Shown here in pieces: positions 55,626 to 64,000 of a stretch of 64,000 nt of DNA; within the stretch, counting starts at the first letter, position 1; every line of letters begins with the position of its first letter. This DNA comes from Brevundimonas naejangsanensis (GTDB lineage Bacteria > Pseudomonadota > Alphaproteobacteria > Caulobacterales > Caulobacteraceae). The notes under the pieces are model-generated. The model did not search any database and had not been told where the DNA came from. It saw only the letters and a list, made by a program, of their open reading frames with translations. Location of the stretch: NCBI RefSeq assembly GCF_000635915.2, contig NZ_CP015614.1, positions 541,501 through 605,500 of the forward strand, in the 5' to 3' direction. The translations under genes and the position numbers were made by a program.

Positions 55626-56384
55626 ATGCGTAAACGCAAGAAACTCGACGGCTCGGACCTGAACAACGCCCTGGTGGGCGGGGCCTGCCTGGTCGCCGTC
55701 ATCACCCTGGGCCTGTGCACGGCGCCCACGGACGCCAAGGCCCAGGACTTTGCGAAGGGCGCCCGTCCCGAGGTCGCCTTCAACGCCGCCATTGGATCTG
55801 ACTACGTCTTCCGGGGCGTCAGCCAGAATGAAGGCGATCCGGCGATCTCGGCCGGGGTCGATGTGACGCAAGGCGTCTTCTACGCCGGGGCCTGGGCCGG
55901 GAACGTCTCCTTCGCCGGGGACGCCGACACCGACGCCGAGATCGACCTCTACGCCGGCGTCCGGCCCGAGTTCGGCGGCTTCAACTGGGACTTCGGCGTG
56001 GTCGGCTATGTCTACGCCGGCCAGCCGGACGGGGCCGACTACGACTATGTCGAGCTGAAGGCCGCGACCTCGCGCGCGGTCGGCCCGGCCACCCTGGGGG
56101 CGGCGATCTACTACTCGCCGGACTTCTTCGGCGCGTCCGAGGACGAGGCGACCTATGCCGAGATCAACGGCGCGATCAGCCCGGCCGACAAGTGGACGAT
56201 CTCGGCGGCGGTGGGGCGCCAGTGGGTGTCGTCTGACTTTGACTACACAACCTGGAACCTGGGCGCGGCCTACCAGCTGACCGACAATCTGGCGCTGGAC
56301 GTCCGCTATTTCGACACCGACGAACACGACTTCGGCGCCGCCTATGACGGTCGCGTCGCAGCCAGCCTGAAGGCGACCTTCTGA
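55626..56384 (+). CDS. TorF-family putative porin embedded in the kdp operon
   Basis: 252 residues. N-terminal charged segment plus a hydrophobic signal (about 12-40, ending 'TDAKAQ'), then a beta-rich mature protein with 'AFNAAIGSDYVFRGVSQNEGDPAISAG', the hallmark start of TIGR02001/PF09694 proteins, and a C-terminal Phe ('ASLKATF') typical of outer-membrane barrels. Paralogous to 25819-26511. Its stop overlaps the kdpC start (TGATG), so it is a true operon member and presumably lets K+ or another solute cross the outer membrane. Function is inferred only. Confidence 0.85.
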   Translation: MRKRKKLDGSDLNNALVGGACLVAVITLGLCTAPTDAKAQDFAKGARPEVAFNAAIGSDYVFRGVSQNEGDPAISAGVDVTQGVFYAGAWAGNVSFAGDADTDAEIDLYAGVRPEFGGFNWDFGVVGYVYAGQPDGADYDYVELKAATSRAVGPATLGAAIYYSPDFFGASEDEATYAEINGAISPADKWTISAAVGRQWVSSDFDYTTWNLGAAYQLTDNLALDVRYFDTDEHDFGAAYDGRVAASLKATF

Positions 56385-56971
56385 TGCTGAACCACATCCG
56401 TCCGGCGGTCGTGATGATCGCCCTGTTCACCGGCGTTCTGGGCGTCGCCTATCCGTTCGCGGTGACGGGCGTGGCCCAGACGGTCTTCTCGGAGCAGGCC
56501 GACGGCAGCCTGGTCCGAGACAAGGCCGGCAAGGTCGTGGGCTCGGCCCTGGTCGGCCAGACCTTTGCGGAGCCGGTCTATCTGCATCCGCGCCCTTCGG
56601 CGGCGGGCAACGGCTATGACGCCTCGTCGTCTTCGGGCGCCAACCTCGGCCCTCTGAACCCGGACCTGATCGCCCAGGTCAAGACGGACGCCGATGCCTT
56701 GCGCGCCGCAACGGGTGCGGCGGTTATCCCCGCCGACGCCGTGACGGCCTCGGCTTCGGGCCTCGACCCGCATATCTCCCCGGCCTACGCTAGGCTTCAG
56801 GCCGCCCGCATCGCCCAGGCGCGGGGCGTGGCGGTGCAAGAGGTGAGCAAGGTGATCGAACAGCATGTCGAAGGCCGAACATTCGGTGTGCTGGGCCAGC
56901 CGCGCGTCAATGTGCTGCTGACCAATATGGCGCTGGACGCGCGCTTCCCTCGTCCCGCCGCGGAGGGCTGA
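56384..56971 (+). CDS. kdpC: K+-transporting ATPase subunit KdpC
   Basis: 195 residues: one N-terminal membrane helix (about 8-28) and a periplasmic domain with 'VGQTFAEPVYLHPRPSAAG', 'SGASLGP'-like 'SSSGANLGPLNPDL' and 'SGLDPHISPAYARLQAARIAQARG', all KdpC signatures. It is an essential assembly and regulatory subunit. Starts inside the stop of the porin-like gene and overlaps the kdpD start by one base. Confidence 0.97.
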   Translation: MLNHIRPAVVMIALFTGVLGVAYPFAVTGVAQTVFSEQADGSLVRDKAGKVVGSALVGQTFAEPVYLHPRPSAAGNGYDASSSSGANLGPLNPDLIAQVKTDADALRAATGAAVIPADAVTASASGLDPHISPAYARLQAARIAQARGVAVQEVSKVIEQHVEGRTFGVLGQPRVNVLLTNMALDARFPRPAAEG

Positions 56972-59640
56972 TGGCGCCGCCCATCCTCCCGACGACCAAG
57001 ACCCCGGCCGCCCCGCGAAAGCGTGGGCGGCTGAAGGTTTTTCTGGGCATGTCGCCTGGCGTCGGCAAGACCTACGAGATGCTGCGCGCCGCGCGCCGCC
57101 GCAAAGCCGAGGGCGATGATGTCGTCGTCGGCGTGGTCGAGACCCACGGCCGCAAGGAGACCATGAGCCTGCTGCGCGGGCTGGAGGTCATGGCCCGCAG
57201 CCCCATCGCCTATCGCGACCGAACCCTGCTGGAGTTCGACCTGGACGGCGCCGTGGCGCGCCGCCCCGGCCTGTTGCTGGTCGACGAATACGCCCACTCC
57301 AACGCTCCCGGCTCGCGTCATCCCAAGCGGTGGCAGGACGTGGAGGAGATCCTGGACGCCGGGATCGACGTCTGGACCACGCTGAACGTCCAGCACCTGG
57401 AAAGCCTGTCGGACGTGGTGCTGCGCATCACCAGCGTCAGGCAACGTGAAAGCGTGCCGGACAGCGCCCTGTCGCGCGCCGATGACATCGAACTGGTGGA
57501 CATCACCCCGGAGGAGCTGCGCAAGCGGCTGGCCGAGGGCAAGGTCTATGTGCCGGAGACGGCGCGGCTGGCCTCGGACAACTTCTTCAAGGTCGAGAAC
57601 CTGACGGCCCTGCGCGAACTGGCCCTGCGCCGGGCGGCCCAGACGGTGGATGATCAGCTGGTGGCCCGACTGCGCGAGCAGGGGGTGCCGGGGCCGTGGG
57701 CGGCGGGCGAGCGGATTCTGGTGCTGATCGCGGGCGACGCCATGGCCGCGCCCCTGGTCCGCGCCGGTCGACGGTTGTCGGACATGATGATGGACGCGCC
57801 CTGGACCGTGACCCACGTCGACCGGCCCTCGGGCGCGCGGCACGGCGTGGGCTCGGCGGGCAAGCTGTCCGACGCGCTGAAGCTGGCCGAGCAACTGGGC
57901 GGGCGGACGGTGGTCCTGAGCGGCGACGACGTGGTGCGCGCCGTCATGGATCACGCCCATCAGAACAACGTCACCCAGATCGTCCTGGCCAAGGGGCGCG
58001 ACAGCCGCCTGTCCGAATGGCTGGGGCGGTCGCTGGCGGCGGAACTGCTGCGTCAGGCCCGGGGCGTCGCCATCCACGTCATCACCGACGGGGTCGATCT
58101 GGAGGAGAAGACGCTGCGGGAGCCGCGTCTGCGTCTGACCGGCGGCTGGCGCGGCTATGCGGTCGGCGCCGCCTGCGTCGTGGCGGCGACGGGCCTGGCC
58201 CTGCTGCTGGATCGCACGTTCGAGCGTGTCGATCTGGGCGTCATCTACCTATCGGCGGTGCTGGCGGCGGGGGTGCTTTACGGCCTGAAACCGGCCCTGG
58301 CGGCGGCGACGGTCGCCTTCCTGACCTACAACTTCCTGTTTCTTCAGCCGAAATATAGTTTCGCCATCGGGTCGCCGACCGATGTCCTGACCCTGATCGT
58401 TTTCTGGGCCGTGGCCCTGACGACAGGCTTCCTGGCGGGTCGGGTGCGCGAGCAGGCGAAGACGGCGCAGCGCCGGGCCTCGGCGGTCTCCGCTCTGCTG
58501 GCCGCCAGTCAGAGGCTGACTGGCGTCGGCGATCGGACCACCGCCGCGCGCATCCTGGCCGAGCAGACGGCGGCGGCGGCGGGGGCGGGGGCCGTCGTCC
58601 TTCTGCCCGTCAACGACGAACTGACCCTGGTCGCCGGCGCGCCGACCAAGACCCCGCTAGACGCCGAGGCCATGGCCGCCGCGCGCTGGGCCTGGGAGAA
58701 GGGGGAACCGGCGGGTCACGGTACCGGCACCCTGCCGCAGGCGCGCTGGACCTTCCGCCCCCTGCAAGGCGTGCGCGACCGCGCGGGCGTGGCCGGGATC
58801 GAGGCCGCCGCCCTGTCGCCCGGCTCGGACGAGGAGAAACTGGCCCTGGCCCTGCTGGATCAGGGGGCGGTCGCGGTCGAGCGCGCCGATCTGGCCGGTC
58901 AGGCGGTCGAGACCGAGACCCTGCGCCGCACCGACCGTTTCCGGGGCGCGCTGATGAACTCGGTCAGCCATGACCTGAGGACGCCCCTGTCCACAGTGCT
59001 GGGCGCCTCGACCACGCTGATTGATCTCGGCGACAAGCTGAAGCCCGAGGTCCGCGCCGACTTGCTGTTGTCGATCCGCGAGGAGGCCGAGCGACTCAGC
59101 CGCTATGTCGGCGACCTCTTGGACATGACCCGGCTGGAGGGCGGGGGGCTGAACATCCGCGCCGACTGGGTCGATGTGCGCGACGTGCTGAATGCGGCGG
59201 GCAAGCGGGTGGCGCGGCGTCTGGGCGCGCGCAAGATGACCCGCGACTTCCCGGCCCAGCTCAGCCTGGTCATGGTCGATCAGGGGCTGCTGGAACAGGC
59301 CCTGGTGAACATTCTGGAAAACGCCATCGTCTACAGCCCCGACGGCTCGACCGTCGAGCTCGCCGCCTATGAAGACCGGGGCTCCGTAGTCATCTCCATC
59401 GAGGACGAGGGCAAGGGCATCCCGACCGCCGAACTGGAACGGGTTTTCGATAAATTCCGCCGCATGGAGGAGCCGTCGGACCGCACCAAGGGCGCCGGCC
59501 TGGGTCTGGCCATCGCCAAGGGCTTCGTCGAGGCCATGAACGGCCGCATCGCCGCCGCCAGCCCGATCATGGACGGAAAAGGGACCCGTATCCTGATCAG
59601 TCTGCCCAAGGCCGTCGTCACCCACCCGAGCCTGCTCTAA
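56971..59640 (+). CDS. kdpD: Osmosensitive K+ channel sensor histidine kinase KdpD
   Basis: 889 residues. N-terminal KdpD domain with Walker A 'GMSPGVGKT' (26-34), a universal-stress-protein-like domain (about 245-370), four membrane helices (about 395-490), a GAF domain, then the kinase with phosphorylated His667 in 'NSVSHDLRTPLSTVLG' and ATP-binding 'NILENAIVYSPDGS' and 'GAGLGLAIAKGF'. It senses low K+ and phosphorylates KdpE. Last but one gene of the operon. Confidence 0.97.
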   Translation: MAPPILPTTKTPAAPRKRGRLKVFLGMSPGVGKTYEMLRAARRRKAEGDDVVVGVVETHGRKETMSLLRGLEVMARSPIAYRDRTLLEFDLDGAVARRPGLLLVDEYAHSNAPGSRHPKRWQDVEEILDAGIDVWTTLNVQHLESLSDVVLRITSVRQRESVPDSALSRADDIELVDITPEELRKRLAEGKVYVPETARLASDNFFKVENLTALRELALRRAAQTVDDQLVARLREQGVPGPWAAGERILVLIAGDAMAAPLVRAGRRLSDMMMDAPWTVTHVDRPSGARHGVGSAGKLSDALKLAEQLGGRTVVLSGDDVVRAVMDHAHQNNVTQIVLAKGRDSRLSEWLGRSLAAELLRQARGVAIHVITDGVDLEEKTLREPRLRLTGGWRGYAVGAACVVAATGLALLLDRTFERVDLGVIYLSAVLAAGVLYGLKPALAAATVAFLTYNFLFLQPKYSFAIGSPTDVLTLIVFWAVALTTGFLAGRVREQAKTAQRRASAVSALLAASQRLTGVGDRTTAARILAEQTAAAAGAGAVVLLPVNDELTLVAGAPTKTPLDAEAMAAARWAWEKGEPAGHGTGTLPQARWTFRPLQGVRDRAGVAGIEAAALSPGSDEEKLALALLDQGAVAVERADLAGQAVETETLRRTDRFRGALMNSVSHDLRTPLSTVLGASTTLIDLGDKLKPEVRADLLLSIREEAERLSRYVGDLLDMTRLEGGGLNIRADWVDVRDVLNAAGKRVARRLGARKMTRDFPAQLSLVMVDQGLLEQALVNILENAIVYSPDGSTVELAAYEDRGSVVISIEDEGKGIPTAELERVFDKFRRMEEPSDRTKGAGLGLAIAKGFVEAMNGRIAAASPIMDGKGTRILISLPKAVVTHPSLL

Positions 59641-59649
59641 GGTCCGCCG

Positions 59650-60339
59650 ATGGCCGCCGTTCGTCCCCAGATTCTCGTCATCGACGACGAGCCCCAGATC
59701 CACCGCTTCCTGTCCCCGGCGCTGGACGCCGCCGGCTATGAGCCGCGCCGCGCCGACAGCGGGCAGGAGGGTCTGCGCGGCATCGCCTTATGGAGCCCCG
59801 ACGCCGTTGTGCTGGACCTCGGCCTGCCCGACATGGACGGCAAGGACGTTCTGGCGCGGGCGCGAGAGTTCTACGCCGGCCCCATCATCATCCTGTCGGC
59901 GCGCGACAGGGAGGCGGAGAAGATCGCGGCGCTGGATCTGGGCGCCAACGACTATGTCGAAAAGCCTTTTGGCGTCGGCGAACTGCTGGCCCGGGTCCGC
60001 GCCAACCTGCGGCAAGCTGCGTCGCGCGTCGAGATGCAGGGGCCGCTGACGGCGGGCGAGGTGATCATCGATCTGGAGCGCCGCCTGATTACCCGCGCCG
60101 ACGTCGCCGTGCGCGTCACGCCCAAGGAATACGACGTCCTGGCCCATCTGGCGCGCAACGTCGGCAAGGTGGTCAGCCATCGCGACCTGCTGACCGCCGT
60201 CTGGGGCAAGGCTCACGCGGACGACACCCAGTACCTCCGCGTGGTCATCGGCCAATTGCGCCAGAAGCTAGAGATCGACCCCGCACAGCCCCGGTTGATC
60301 GTCACCGAACCAGGGGTCGGTTATCGCCTGGTGGATTGA
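59650..60339 (+). CDS. kdpE: KDP operon response regulator KdpE
   Basis: 229 residues: receiver domain with Asp56 ('AVVLDLGLPDMDGKDVL') and Lys in 'VEKPFGVGELLARVR', then an OmpR/PhoB winged helix (about 135-228; 'LTPKEYDVL'-like 'VTPKEYDVLAHLARNVGKVV', 'YLRVVIGQLRQKLE'). Phosphorylated by KdpD it activates the kdp promoter. No terminator is clear; the 232 bases after it show no gene, repeat or obvious promoter. Confidence 0.97.
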   Translation: MAAVRPQILVIDDEPQIHRFLSPALDAAGYEPRRADSGQEGLRGIALWSPDAVVLDLGLPDMDGKDVLARAREFYAGPIIILSARDREAEKIAALDLGANDYVEKPFGVGELLARVRANLRQAASRVEMQGPLTAGEVIIDLERRLITRADVAVRVTPKEYDVLAHLARNVGKVVSHRDLLTAVWGKAHADDTQYLRVVIGQLRQKLEIDPAQPRLIVTEPGVGYRLVD

Positions 60340-60571
60340 TCAACGCCTCAAGGCGCGACTTTGGGAGTACGGCTAAGCGCGTCTAGAGGTCAGCTTCGAA
60401 GGCGGGGCGCCATTGTCTGCATGGGGAGCCAGCCAGTCTTCCCCTGGCGCTTATCCGTGGGCGGCCTAATCGCAAAGCTATCTTCATCCAAACTTGGCGC
60501 GAATGTAGCTGAAGCGTGAGCGAGCGATCATGAACCCGCCCTAGACCCCCAGGCTGTCGCAGGGGGCAAGG

Positions 60572-61771
60572 ATGAAGTTCAGTATTGCGCCGCTGAAGCG
60601 GGCGGGCGTGGCGTTTGTGACGGCGGCGCTAGTCGCGTGGCAGCCGCATCAGGCTACGGCCTCGACCGCCGAGCGACAGTCTCTGCTGCGGCTGCCTTTG
60701 AGCCAGAATGGCGGGACGTGGGACGCCGGCCATGTGCAGGGCGTCGCCGTCGATCTCGAAGGCGGCTTCATCTATTATTCCTTCACCAACCTGCTCGCCA
60801 AATACGACCTCGAGGGTCGGTTGGTGGGGACGCTGGTCGGGTGGACCGGGCACCTGGGCGACCTAGCCTTCAATCCAGCCGACGGAAAGCTCTACGGCTC
60901 GCTGGAATACAAGGCGGATCAGGCGTTCTACATCGCGGTGATCGATGTCAGCGGACTGGATCGGGTCGGGGTCAAGGCCGGCCGCAGCGACCTGTTCAAG
61001 ACCGTTCATCTGGCCGAGGTCGCGCGGGACTACGTCGCCGACATGGACGGGGACGGACGCTTCGACGGCGATACGGCCAAGACGCGCGACCATCGCTACG
61101 GCGCCTCGGGCATCGACGGGGTGGCCTTTGGGCCGCGCTTCGGGCGCAGGGACGGACCCTCGCTGCTGACGGTGGCCTACGGCGTCTATGGCGATGTGAC
61201 GCGGGCCGACAACGACCACCAGGTCCTGCTGCAATACGACATCGCCGACTGGGAGCGTCACGCCCGTCCGCTGTCCGAGGCCGCGCCGCATCGCGAGGGC
61301 CCCGCCGCCGTTGACGGCAAGTATTTTGTCCGTACCGGCAATACGACCTATGGGGTGCAGACCCTCGCCTACGACGCCGAACTCGGGCGCTGGTTCCTGG
61401 GGGTCTATCAGGGCCGCAAGGCGGAGTTTCCCAACTATCTGCTGTTCGCCGTCGAGGCCGGGAGCCGGCCCGTGCGCGGCGACCTGATCGGCGTGCCTGC
61501 GTCGTCCGGCCCAGGATGGGAGCAGGGGATGCTTCTGCCCCTGGCGGCCGATGGCCTGGAAGATCCAGCCACTGGCTTGCGCGGCTGGCGCTGGAAGGCG
61601 GATGTCGGCCTGGAGTCCTTGGGACGCGGCCTCTTCTATCTGGCGATGAATTCCGGCGGGAAGGGGAGCCAGACGGCCGACCTGACCCTGATGCGCTGGA
61701 CCGGCGATCCGCAGACGCCGTTCGCGCCCGTCGACGCCGAAGAGCGCCGGCGACGAAGCTCCACGCCCTGA
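60572..61771 (+). CDS. Secreted protein of unknown function, upstream of a TonB-dependent receptor
   Basis: 399 residues with a signal peptide (about 1-30). Blocks such as 'GHVQGVAVDLEGGFIYYSFT', 'WTGHLGDLAFNPADGKLYGS' and 'HRYGASGIDGVAFGPRFG' repeat an 'Asp/Gly-aromatic' strand rhythm that suggests a beta-propeller. The pattern is one I have seen in uncharacterized secreted proteins of distant phyla, without an assigned function. It lies 89 bases before the TonB-dependent receptor and may bind or process the same ligand. Confidence 0.75.
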   Translation: MKFSIAPLKRAGVAFVTAALVAWQPHQATASTAERQSLLRLPLSQNGGTWDAGHVQGVAVDLEGGFIYYSFTNLLAKYDLEGRLVGTLVGWTGHLGDLAFNPADGKLYGSLEYKADQAFYIAVIDVSGLDRVGVKAGRSDLFKTVHLAEVARDYVADMDGDGRFDGDTAKTRDHRYGASGIDGVAFGPRFGRRDGPSLLTVAYGVYGDVTRADNDHQVLLQYDIADWERHARPLSEAAPHREGPAAVDGKYFVRTGNTTYGVQTLAYDAELGRWFLGVYQGRKAEFPNYLLFAVEAGSRPVRGDLIGVPASSGPGWEQGMLLPLAADGLEDPATGLRGWRWKADVGLESLGRGLFYLAMNSGGKGSQTADLTLMRWTGDPQTPFAPVDAEERRRRSSTP

Positions 61772-61860
61772 GCTGCGCCCGCCCTCTCGGCGCGCCGCTC
61801 GCTGTGAGCGGCATCCCCCTCGCTTTTTCTCTTCCCTCCTAGTTGTTCGAGTAAACTCCC

Positions 61861-64000
61861 ATGAAGGCCCGTTCTCGCCACCTCGCCAGCGCCAGCCCGC
61901 GAGCCCTCTTGCTGTATCCGCTGATGGCGGCCGCCTTTGCGTCCGTGACGCCTCAGGCGGCGGTGGCGCAAACGACCAGCCAGCCCGCGGCCCAGGCGCC
62001 CGCCGCCGCCGGCGCCCTGCGCGGCCGGGTGCTCGACACCGTCAGCGGCGAGTATCTGCGCAATGCCGAGGTTCGCGTCGAAGGCACGGGCATCGTCGCC
62101 TATTCCGAGGACGGCGGCGCCTTCCGTCTCAGCGGCGTGCCGACGGGCGAGGTCACGCTTGTGGTCCGCTACGCCGGCCTGCAGGACGCGCGGGCCACAG
62201 CCAGCGTCGTCGCAGGCCAGACCACGGTTGTCGACATCGCGCTGAAGGCCCCGCTCTATGCTGGCTCCGATGAGGCGTCTGCCGTGGAGGACATCGTGGT
62301 CACTGCCGCACGCGGAGGCCAGGCCAAGGCGCTGATGGAGCGCCGCGTGGCGATGAACGCCAAGAACGTGGTCCCGGCCGACAACTTCGGCGCCCTGACC
62401 ATGGGCGACGTGGGCGAGTTCATGAAGTCGATGCCGGGCCTGTCGATCGACTACACCGAGGTCGACGCCACCGCCGTGCGCATCGGCGGCCTGCCGCCCA
62501 AATATTCCACCTTCACCATGGACGGGGCCAGGATGGCCACGGCCACCTCGAACAACAACTCGGGCCGTCAGAACTCGTTCGAGCAGATGTCGATCACCGG
62601 CATCGAGACGATCGAGCTGAACCACACCCTGCTGGCCAGCATGGACGCGGACTCGCCGGGCGGCAGCATCAACCTGCGCAGCAAGTACGCCTTCCAGCTG
62701 CCCGGGCGGCAGCTGCGCTTCCAGGTGGGCGGGGTGGCGACCTCGGACTCGGCCCTGTCGCGTCACTACATGCCCGACGACAAGAAGCACGCCAGCCTCT
62801 ATCCCTCGGCCCAGTTCTCCTACGCCGACGTGTTCCTGGACGGCCGCCTGGGCGTCGCGGTCAGCGCCAGCCATAACGCCAACTATGTGCAGCAGGATCG
62901 CATCCAGACCGACTGGTCCTATCTGGCTGACGGCCGGGTGATCCCCTACCAGGTCATGTGGCGCCCGGGGCCGAAGCTGACCAGCCGATCCGCCGCCAAC
63001 TTGGCGGTGGACTACAAGTTCACCGAAGACCTGATCTTCTCGCTGCGCAGCAACTACTCGTTCTATGACGTCGAGTATTTCAACCAGTACACCTATCTGA
63101 CGTTCGGCACGACGACGAAGTCCTACGCCACGCCTGAATCGACGGGCACGCATATCGTGGTCAATCCGGATGGCCGGAACACCCGTCTGCACACCGGCTA
63201 TTCGCACCGCTACGCCGGAACGCCGACCTATCTGATCGCGCCGAAGCTGGAATATAAGGGCGAGACGTGGGAAGCGGCGCTGCGCGCCAGCTACTCGTCG
63301 GCGGAGTTCAACTTCCGCGACACCAGCAAGGGCTTCTTCCAGCGAACCGACAACCACCTGACGGGGATCGGCTTCGAGATGGAGCGCGAGTCCACGGACT
63401 CCAACGCCTGGTATCTGCGCCAGACGGCGGGTCGTTCGTGGAGCGATCCGATGAACTTCAATCGCGACATCGACATCGGCAACAACGTCCGCACGGCGGA
63501 ATCGGACGCCGTCAACGACATGTATTCGCTGAACCTGGACGCGAAGAAGCGGCTCAGCCTGGGCGACGTCCACTTCACCCTGATGGGCGGCCTGGGCGCG
63601 CGCAGCAATGACTGGCGTACGGACGAGGGCTCCTATCAGCAGTTCCAGTATGTCGGCTCGACCGGCGATCTGACCCAGACCGCCGCCGAAGCCGTGGTGC
63701 CGTGGACGCAGAAATACCGCTTCGAGATGATCGGCTTCGATGCGGGCAACATGAACGCCCAGGGCTGGCGCGCCGACAGCCACTACGGAATGTACGACAT
63801 CTACCGCGAACACCCTGAGTATTTCGTGGCGGACGAGGTCGGCAACCTGAAGCGCCGTCTCGACAACAACAAGCGGGTCAAAGAAGACATCACCTCGGCC
63901 TACGTCGAGGCCCAGGCCGACGCGGGCCGCGCGCGCTTCGACCTGGGGCTGCGCTATGAGAAGACCGAGACGGCGGCCCGTATCGCCGTCATCCGTCCGG
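61861..64000 (+). CDS. TonB-dependent receptor, C-terminus beyond the window
   Basis: At least 713 residues are visible; the gene is cut by the window edge. A long signal (about 1-36, ending 'AAVAQ') is followed by a carboxypeptidase-regulatory-like domain (about 52-130: 'LRGRVLDTVSGEYLRNAEVRV'), a TonB-box-like 'VEDIVVTAARG' near residue 142 and a plug domain ('VGEFMKSMPGLSIDY', 'VRIGGLPPKYSTFTMDGARM', 'DADSPGGSINLRSK'). Barrel strands then follow. It imports a ligand across the outer membrane using TonB energy; the ligand is unknown, and the upstream secreted protein may be its partner. Confidence 0.93.
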   Translation, partial: MKARSRHLASASPRALLLYPLMAAAFASVTPQAAVAQTTSQPAAQAPAAAGALRGRVLDTVSGEYLRNAEVRVEGTGIVAYSEDGGAFRLSGVPTGEVTLVVRYAGLQDARATASVVAGQTTVVDIALKAPLYAGSDEASAVEDIVVTAARGGQAKALMERRVAMNAKNVVPADNFGALTMGDVGEFMKSMPGLSIDYTEVDATAVRIGGLPPKYSTFTMDGARMATATSNNNSGRQNSFEQMSITGIETIELNHTLLASMDADSPGGSINLRSKYAFQLPGRQLRFQVGGVATSDSALSRHYMPDDKKHASLYPSAQFSYADVFLDGRLGVAVSASHNANYVQQDRIQTDWSYLADGRVIPYQVMWRPGPKLTSRSAANLAVDYKFTEDLIFSLRSNYSFYDVEYFNQYTYLTFGTTTKSYATPESTGTHIVVNPDGRNTRLHTGYSHRYAGTPTYLIAPKLEYKGETWEAALRASYSSAEFNFRDTSKGFFQRTDNHLTGIGFEMERESTDSNAWYLRQTAGRSWSDPMNFNRDIDIGNNVRTAESDAVNDMYSLNLDAKKRLSLGDVHFTLMGGLGARSNDWRTDEGSYQQFQYVGSTGDLTQTAAEAVVPWTQKYRFEMIGFDAGNMNAQGWRADSHYGMYDIYREHPEYFVADEVGNLKRRLDNNKRVKEDITSAYVEAQADAGRARFDLGLRYEKTETAARIAVIRP

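Noticed and set aside
61636-63813. A 725-codon minus-strand frame opposite the TonB-dependent receptor
   Set aside because: No recognizable domain, while the plus strand in the same place gives a clear receptor; shadow.

Overview
The window is GC-rich, densely coded alphaproteobacterial chromosome, most probably from the Caulobacteraceae, with Brevundimonas as my best guess. The strongest pointer is an adjacent divK-pleD pair followed by convergent rpmG, with the cell-cycle proteins close to the Caulobacter versions. Clustered guaB/guaA, many TonB and outer-membrane proteins, DUF3126, DUF2061 and a zinc-ribbon DinB fit the same group. The genus is an inference from content; no 16S rRNA gene is present.

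Layout. 1-3718: end of an RND efflux operon (adaptor and pump). 3798-8690: cytochrome c lipoprotein, a TetR regulator directly behind tRNA-Thr, small membrane proteins, a HIT protein, a D,D-carboxypeptidase with a SPOR domain, and a phasin. 8861-11506: clpS-clpA. 11713-15062 (minus strand): CsbD, GNAT, RidA and DNA polymerase IV. 15159-16889: divK-pleD. 16983-25380: rpmG, a lipoprotein, a Nudix enzyme, RNase R, a two-gene transsulfuration operon, an MscS-like channel and a cold-shock protein. 25549-28452: a small conserved protein, a porin-like protein, a nitronate monooxygenase and a double TonB_C protein. 28645: queF. 29185-30508: a small, compositionally distinct two-gene island (HEPN-like plus winged-helix proteins). 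30889-45343: mostly housekeeping genes (cysE, prmA, aminopeptidase P, ligA, M28 peptidase, cyclophilin, rlmE) mixed with small conserved families. 45472-50944: guaB, MAPEG, rsmB-like, nucleosidase, guaA. 51006-51513: a decayed transposase. 51618-60339: a complete kdp potassium-uptake operon, with a tiny ORF ahead of kdpF and a porin-like gene inserted between kdpB and kdpC. 60572-64000: a secreted protein of unknown function, then a TonB-dependent receptor that runs off the window.

How the genes work together. KdpFABC is the high-affinity K+ pump and KdpD/KdpE its sensor and regulator, in one cistron series with start/stop overlaps; the embedded outer-membrane protein suggests an envelope route for the substrate. 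ClpS delivers N-degron substrates to ClpA. DivK and PleD are cell-cycle response regulators, PleD making c-di-GMP. CysE plus the two PLP enzymes link serine, homocysteine and cysteine. GuaB and GuaA carry IMP to GMP.

Non-coding architecture. Seven intergenic palindromic repeat elements of three sequence types sit within about 60 bases of stop codons, most within 12, and often share the gap between convergent genes. One of them supplies the ribosome-binding site of a Nudix gene. Several intrinsic terminators are clear. I saw no CRISPR array, prophage, rRNA gene or replication origin. The best candidate for an undescribed system is the two-gene HEPN/winged-helix island at 29185-30508.
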